Origin: Chloroflexota bacterium
Lineage (GTDB): Bacteria; Chloroflexota; Limnocylindria; Limnocylindrales; CSP1-4
NCBI GenBank assembly: GCA_021789355.1
Contig: JAJYJR010000195.1
Span: 1 to 9,412 of the forward strand
DNA: 9,412 nucleotides
Direction: 5' to 3'
Shown here: piece after piece, positions 5,888-9,412 of the stretch
Position numbering within the stretch: the stretch's first letter is position 1
Layout of the letters: each line of letters starts with the position of its first letter
Position numbers and translations under genes: made by a program
Notes under the pieces: model-generated
The model's input: the letters and a program-made list of their open reading frames with translations, nothing else
Told to the model about the DNA's origin: nothing
Database searches by the model: none

Positions 5888-6713
5888 CCCGAGCACGAAG
5901 ATCGCGATCGAGCACGTCACCAAGACGTACCGGACCCGCAAGCAGCGCGACTCGTTCGTCGGCCGGTTCCTCCCGCGGCTCCGGACGCAGACCATCGAGG
6001 TGAAGGCCCTCGACGACCTCTCCCTGACCGTGCCCGAAGGGCGGTTCGTCGCGATCATCGGCCCCAGCGGCTGCGGCAAGACCACGGCCCTGCGGATGAT
6101 GGATGGGCTCGTCCACCCTGACGGCGGCCGCGTCGTGCTGAACGGCTCGGAGGTGGTGAGCCCGCGACGGGAATGCGGCTTCGTCTTCCAGGACTTCGGC
6201 CTCTATCCCTGGCGAACGGTGCTCGACAACGTCGCCTTTGGGCTGGAGATCCACGGCGTCCCGCGGGCCGAACGGTACGAGCGTGCGCAGCGACTGACCG
6301 ACCTGGTCGGCCTCCGCGGATTCGAGCGCACGTTCCCGCACCAGCTTTCGGGCGGCATGCAGCAGCGTGTCGGCATCGCCCGCATGCTGACTGTCGAGCC
6401 CGAGGTGCTCCTGATGGACGAGCCGTTCGGCGCGCTCGACGCGCTCACGCGGCGCTCGATGCAGTTCGAGCTCCTCAGGATCCTCGCCTCCCAGGAGCGG
6501 GCCACCTCGGTCTTCGTCACCCACGACCTCGACGAAGCGATCCTGCTTTCGGACACCGTGATCGTCATGACCGCCCGCCCGGGCCGGGTGAAGGAGGTGG
6601 TCGAGGTGCCCTTCCCGCGGGCCGAGCGGGGCGAGGAGGTCATGGAGACGCCGCAGTTCGCGGAGCTTCGCCATCACCTCTGGACGAGCCTGCACGCCGA
6701 GCAGGCCGCCTGA
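5880..6713 (+). CDS. ABC transporter ATP-binding protein (SsuB/TauB-like)
   Basis: A 277-residue cytoplasmic ATPase that powers the importer. All nucleotide-binding motifs are present: Walker A GPSGCGKT 61-68, Q-loop Gln104 in VFQDFGLYPW, signature LSGGM 156-160, Walker B VLLMDE 176-181 with DEPFGALD, and H-loop His215 in VTHDLDEA. The YPW after the Q-loop and the overall pattern fit the nitrate/sulfonate/taurine subfamily. Between the first strand (HVTKTY) and the aromatic-loop region (VKALDDLSL) there are roughly 20 extra, mostly basic residues (about 18-38), longer than usual for SsuB. The ATG lies 8 bases inside the previous gene. It is the last gene of the operon; the next gene is convergent. 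Confidence 0.95.
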   Translation: MPDPSTKIAIEHVTKTYRTRKQRDSFVGRFLPRLRTQTIEVKALDDLSLTVPEGRFVAIIGPSGCGKTTALRMMDGLVHPDGGRVVLNGSEVVSPRRECGFVFQDFGLYPWRTVLDNVAFGLEIHGVPRAERYERAQRLTDLVGLRGFERTFPHQLSGGMQQRVGIARMLTVEPEVLLMDEPFGALDALTRRSMQFELLRILASQERATSVFVTHDLDEAILLSDTVIVMTARPGRVKEVVEVPFPRAERGEEVMETPQFAELRHHLWTSLHAEQAA

Positions 6714-6744
6714 TCGCCCGCAGCGAGGTTCGCGCCGCACCGAT

Positions 6745-6762
6745 CGCCGGGAGCCCCGGGCG
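6745..6762. terminator. GC stem between convergent genes, weak terminator candidate
   Basis: In the 56 bp between the ATPase stop and the hydrolase stop, CGCCGGG and CCCGGGCG can pair as 4 + 3 base pairs with one bulged G around a 3-base loop. No T-tract follows on either strand, so an intrinsic terminator is doubtful, although the position suits a shared one. Confidence 0.2.
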
Positions 6763-6769
6763 GTCGCGG

Positions 6770-7897
6770 CTACCATCCCGGCAGCTCGTCCGCGAGCCAG
6801 TCGCCGATCTCCTCGTGCGCGAGTACCCGGTCATCGTTCTGGCAGTGGGCGCTCCCCCCTTCCTCCGCGGTGAAGATCCGCAGCGTCCGCCTGGCTGAGC
6901 TGGCCGTGGCGTAGAGGCGCTCGGCATCGGCGACGGGGATCTGCGTGTCGTCGGCGCCGTGGAGGACCAGGAGCGGGCAGGTGATGCGGTCGGCCACCCC
7001 GTTGAGCCGCCAGGCGTCGAGCTTCGCGGTCACCTCTTCCGCGGTGGTCGATCCGGTGACCCGGAGGGCGTGGTCGAGGGCGGTCGGCAGCGTCGAGCCC
7101 GGCCGTTCCAGCTGCTGACGCCAGGTTCGGCCGAAGTCCCAGACCGCACCCCAGACGACCGCGGCGCGGAGGCGGGGCTCGAACGCGGCGAACCGGGCGG
7201 CGCGGTAGCCGCCGAGGCTCGACCCGACGACCGCGATCCGCCGCCCGTCCACCAGGCCTGGCTCACCCAGCAGGTCGTCGAACGCGGCGGCGCCGGCCGC
7301 TTCCTCGTCGAGACGGTTGACCAGGCCGCGCTCGAGCACGGCCTCGCCCACTCCGGGGACGTCGCACAGGAGGGTTGCGATGCCGCGCTCGGCCAGGGCG
7401 GCGGCCAGGCCGATTCCCTGCTCCTTGGTGCTGTCCCAGCCGGGCAGGTAGATCGCGCACGGCGCCGGGACGGCGGCCGGTGGCCGGACGAGCCAGGCCG
7501 GAAACGTCGTCCCCTCGAAGGGGATCTCGCGCCGCAGGATCGGTGGCCGGGACCTTCGGGCGAACTCGCCGAAGAGCCGCACCGCCCGCCGCAGACCCTC
7601 CACCCGCCGCGCATCCTCCCACGGCAGGAACGCGACGGCCCACTGCAGGGCGAGCGCGGCCCGCCGGTACGATCCGGCGGCGCTCATCCCGTGCCCGGCC
7701 GCTCGCTGGCGCTCGGCGCGCGCGGCAAGGCCGTCGGCCACCGGCAGCCACGCCGCGTGCCATGCCTCGGCGTCGCCGGGGGGCGCGTGCCGCAGACGCT
7801 CTGCGGCACGCAGGACTTCACCCGGCGATCCTCCGACGAACATGGCACGCAGGGCGGCCTGGGACCAGGCGTAGTTTCCCGGGAACAGTTCGTACAT
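6770..7897 (-). CDS. Alpha/beta hydrolase, 2,6-dihydroxypseudooxynicotine hydrolase / FrsA-like
   Basis: A 375-residue cytoplasmic serine hydrolase. Residues 1 to about 120 form a mostly helical N-terminal domain (MYELFPGNYAWSQ at the start); the alpha/beta-hydrolase core follows. Visible triad: nucleophile Ser227 in VGSSLGGY (225-231), acid Asp317 in LHGADDTQIP, base His351 in EEGGSAHCQNDD. LPGWDSTKEQ (151-160) supplies the oxyanion region. The GG.AHCQ motif, the size and the N-terminal domain resemble the nicotine-pathway C-C hydrolase DHPON hydrolase and its relatives, some of which act as esterases or on beta-keto compounds. The real substrate is unknown. GAGG lies 5 bases before the ATG. 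It is 66 bp downstream of the PrpF-family gene on the same strand, so probably one transcript. A perfect 11-bp stem lies early in the gene (7785-7811). Confidence 0.88.
   Translation of the reverse strand: MYELFPGNYAWSQAALRAMFVGGSPGEVLRAAERLRHAPPGDAEAWHAAWLPVADGLAARAERQRAAGHGMSAAGSYRRAALALQWAVAFLPWEDARRVEGLRRAVRLFGEFARRSRPPILRREIPFEGTTFPAWLVRPPAAVPAPCAIYLPGWDSTKEQGIGLAAALAERGIATLLCDVPGVGEAVLERGLVNRLDEEAAGAAAFDDLLGEPGLVDGRRIAVVGSSLGGYRAARFAAFEPRLRAAVVWGAVWDFGRTWRQQLERPGSTLPTALDHALRVTGSTTAEEVTAKLDAWRLNGVADRITCPLLVLHGADDTQIPVADAERLYATASSARRTLRIFTAEEGGSAHCQNDDRVLAHEEIGDWLADELPGW
7785..7811. repeat. 11-bp perfect inverted repeat inside the hydrolase gene
   Basis: GCGTGCCGCAG (7785-7795) and CTGCGGCACGC (7801-7811) pair exactly around a 5-base loop, 86-112 bases downstream of the hydrolase start codon, over codons 29-38 (roughly LRAAERLRHA). 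The encoded Leu-Arg repetition may contribute to the symmetry. Confidence 0.6.
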
Positions 7898-7919
7898 CGG
7901 CGCCTCGCGTCCGTTCTCG

Positions 7920-7952
7920 GGCCCACTCGCCGATATCGTCCGACGGTGGGCC
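7920..7952. repeat. Inverted repeat in the prpF-hydrolase gap
   Basis: GGCCCAC and GTGGGCC form 7-bp arms around a 19-base spacer that contains the 8-bp palindrome CGATATCG (7931-7938). It occupies about half of the 66-bp gap between the two minus-strand genes. It might affect transcript processing or translation; there is no U-tract. Confidence 0.35.
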
Positions 7953-7963
7953 GCCTCGCCCGG

Positions 7964-9130
7964 TCAGCCCTCGATGGCCGAGCGCCGCACCCAGACCTGG
8001 CCGTCGAGCAGGTGCCGGGCGGTCCGGCCGACGCCGACGGCCTCAATCGGCCGGTCTCCGTCGGCCCGTGATGGCTGGACGATCGCGTCCATCACGCCGT
8101 AGGGATGGCCGATCCGCAGCGCATCTCCGTCCGGCCGGTCCGCCGAGGGTCGGGCGACCGCTTGGACGACCGTTCCCTCGATCCAGGCGGCAGCCGCCGT
8201 GGCGATGGCGCCGGTCACCATGTACGAGCGATGGGCCGTCTGCATCGACATCATCCGCCCGCAGAGGTCCATCGACGAGGCCGGCAACTCGGACCCGCCG
8301 CTCGTGCGGTAGGCCATCGGCGCGGCGACGAAGCCGACCTTCGGGAGTCCCGGCGAGCGGCTCGTGGCCAGGCCGCGGTCCGGCACGATGCCGATCATCT
8401 CGGCGACGGCCGAGCGCACGGCCTCCAGGAGGTCCGTGACGTCGGCCCGCGCCTCGATCGCCGGCGGCAGCTCGGAACCCGCCAGGCCGAGGTCGGTGGC
8501 CCGCACGAAGACGACGGGATTGCCCGCGTCGACGATCGACGCCTCGATCGTCCTGCCCGCGTCGAGCGCCACGCTGTCGATCGGATGGCCCGTCGGCAGC
8601 AGGCGGCCGGTGGCGCTGCCCGCCGGATCGACGAAGTCGAGCTGGATGCGCGCGCCGGACCCTGGGACGCCCGGGATCTCGTAGTCGCCCTCGACCACCG
8701 CGCGCCCACCCGCGACCGGAACGTGAGCCCGGATGATCTTGCCCGTGTTCGTGTTGTGGATCCGGACGGTCGTGAACGGCTCGACCGCGCGGACCAGGCC
8801 CTGGTCGATCGCGAAGGGACCGACGGCCGACGAGATGTTGCCGCAGTTGCCACCCCAGTCGACGAGCGGCGCCGGGATGCTGACCTGGGCGAACGTGTAA
8901 TCCACGTCGGCGTCCGGACGGCTCGGGGGCCCGATGATCGCCGCCTTGCTCGTCTGCGATGTCGCCCCACCCAGGCCGTTGATCTGGCGGATATCGGGAC
9001 TGCCGAAGGCATCGAGCAGGACGCGCACGATCGCCTCGCGATCGTGCGGCAGGTCGTTCTCGAGGAAGAAGACTCCCCGGCTCGTCCCCCCGCGGAGGAT
9101 GGAACAGCGGATCGGCGTCACGTCCGGCAT
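7964..9130 (-). CDS. PrpF-family isomerase/tautomerase
   Basis: A 388-residue cytoplasmic protein of the PrpF family, whose members shift a C=C bond in unsaturated di/tricarboxylates: 2-methylaconitate isomerase PrpF, 4-oxalomesaconate tautomerase GalD, 3-methylitaconate isomerase Mii. Visible motifs: ILRGGTSRGVFF (11-22), INGLGGATSQTSKAAI (50-65) with conserved Lys62, FAQVSIPAPLVDWGGNCGN (80-98) with Cys96, VGPFAIDQGLV, HNTNTGK, and MQTAHRSYMVTGAIATA in the C-terminal half. Length is normal for the family. The first motif has Arg where many members have Lys (RGGTSKG). GGAGGG lies 9 bases before ATG 9130. It starts 45 bp after the stop of an isocitrate-lyase-family gene. PrpF/lyase pairing occurs both in propionate metabolism and in the 3-methylitaconate/2,3-dimethylmalate steps of nicotinate fermentation; the sequence does not decide between them. 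Confidence 0.92.
   Translation of the reverse strand: MPDVTPIRCSILRGGTSRGVFFLENDLPHDREAIVRVLLDAFGSPDIRQINGLGGATSQTSKAAIIGPPSRPDADVDYTFAQVSIPAPLVDWGGNCGNISSAVGPFAIDQGLVRAVEPFTTVRIHNTNTGKIIRAHVPVAGGRAVVEGDYEIPGVPGSGARIQLDFVDPAGSATGRLLPTGHPIDSVALDAGRTIEASIVDAGNPVVFVRATDLGLAGSELPPAIEARADVTDLLEAVRSAVAEMIGIVPDRGLATSRSPGLPKVGFVAAPMAYRTSGGSELPASSMDLCGRMMSMQTAHRSYMVTGAIATAAAAWIEGTVVQAVARPSADRPDGDALRIGHPYGVMDAIVQPSRADGDRPIEAVGVGRTARHLLDGQVWVRRSAIEG
9024..9048. repeat. 11-bp perfect inverted repeat inside the prpF-family gene
   Basis: CGCACGATCGC (9024-9034) and GCGATCGTGCG (9038-9048) pair exactly around CTC, 82-106 bases downstream of the start codon (around DREAIVRV). The core CGATCG is a frequent word in this DNA, which makes such palindromes likelier by chance. 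Confidence 0.6.
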
Positions 9131-9175
9131 CAGGCACAGCCCTCCAGGCGGCCGTCGAGCGGAAGCCGGCGGCCA

Positions 9176-9412
9176 TCAGTCAACGCGGTATCGGTCCTCG
9201 AGCAGCCGGACCTCCGGCAGGCCGACGAGTGCCTGCCGCTCGTCCCAGCCCAGCATCCGGTCGAGGAGCCGGCCTGCGTCCCCCGTCGCGCGGAGATCGC
9301 GGAACGCATCGCGGACGGCGGCGGCGCCCACCCGCAGCGCGGTGTTGGCGAACAGGATCAGGCGGTAGCCCATGGCCCCCAGCTCGGCGGCGCCGAGCAG
9401 GGGCGTCCGGCC
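9176..9412 (-). CDS. Isocitrate lyase/PEP mutase-family lyase (C-terminal fragment at window edge)
   Basis: The last 78 residues of a gene that begins beyond the window; the frame stays open to base 9412 and ends with TGA at 9178-9176. The visible part reads GRTPLLGAAELGAMGYRLILF, then NTALR, a helix, LLDRMLGWDERQALVGLPE and a final LEDRYRVD. This is the C-terminal barrel strand and swapped helices seen in the methylisocitrate lyase, dimethylmalate lyase and oxaloacetate decarboxylase group. The GLPE...LE.RY ending differs from the classical PrpB C-terminus, so a dimethylmalate-lyase or oxaloacetate-decarboxylase-like enzyme is somewhat likelier than true PrpB. The catalytic region is outside. 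It is the first visible gene of the minus-strand operon with the PrpF-family gene and the hydrolase. Confidence 0.8.
   Translation of the reverse strand, partial: GRTPLLGAAELGAMGYRLILFANTALRVGAAAVRDAFRDLRATGDAGRLLDRMLGWDERQALVGLPEVRLLEDRYRVD

Noticed and set aside
6959..8439. Long plus-strand open frames over the hydrolase and prpF-family genes
   Set aside because: Products are Arg/Pro/Gly-rich without motifs, while the minus strand encodes clear family proteins with full catalytic residues.
8521..8565. 12-bp direct repeat TGCCCGCGTCGA flanking a 9-bp inverted repeat
   Set aside because: The direct repeats are 33 bp apart in frame and encode two similar DAG(R/N) turns; coding constraint and frequent CGATCG words explain it well enough.
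9176..9412. Calling the fragment prpB
   Set aside because: The C-terminal ending (GLPE...LE.RY) does not match the classical PrpB ending and the catalytic region is outside the window.
1..9412. tRNA, rRNA, CRISPR array, insertion sequence or prophage signs
   Set aside because: Nothing resembling these was seen; genes are compactly arranged with uniform GC-rich codon use and no transposase, integrase or regularly spaced repeats.

Overview
The window is GC-rich DNA, packed with genes on both strands, with one main intergenic gap (2862-3194). The GC content, GTG starts, a lipoprotein-type binding protein and the gene families suggest a soil-type bacterium such as a Chloroflexota or Actinomycetota lineage. 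That placement is an inference; no marker gene is present.

Layout: (1) a minus-strand pair, 2861 down to 1. An arylmalonate-decarboxylase/maleate-isomerase-type enzyme is followed, with a 4-base GTGA overlap, by the large molybdopterin subunit of a xanthine-dehydrogenase-family hydroxylase, whose C-terminus runs off the window. (2) A 333-bp divergent intergenic region with AT-rich patches and short inverted repeats that look like operators. (3) A plus-strand ABC importer operon, 3195-6713: lipoprotein binding protein, two paralogous permeases, and an ATPase, tightly spaced or overlapping. (4) A convergent minus-strand operon, 9412 down to 6770: the C-terminal end of an isocitrate-lyase/PEP-mutase-family lyase, a PrpF-family isomerase, and an alpha/beta hydrolase of the 2,6-dihydroxypseudooxynicotine-hydrolase type.

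Taken together, this looks like a catabolic island for an imported small organic acid, aromatic or N-heterocycle. The importer (probably SsuABC/TauABC-like, substrate unknown) brings in the compound. The molybdenum hydroxylase oxidises it. The decarboxylase/isomerase, the C-C or ester hydrolase, the PrpF-type double-bond isomerase and the lyase then process dicarboxylate or branched-acid intermediates. The substrate cannot be read from the sequence.

The most notable observations are: an AMDase-like enzyme whose predicted active-site residues fall at the same numbers as in Bordetella arylmalonate decarboxylase; a 14-bp perfect stem at the start of the first permease gene that casts doubt on its start codon; a permease pair in which one member has lost the EAA-loop glycine; a T-N11-A-type dyad between the divergent operons; and two perfect 11-bp stems at almost the same distance inside two consecutive genes of the convergent operon.
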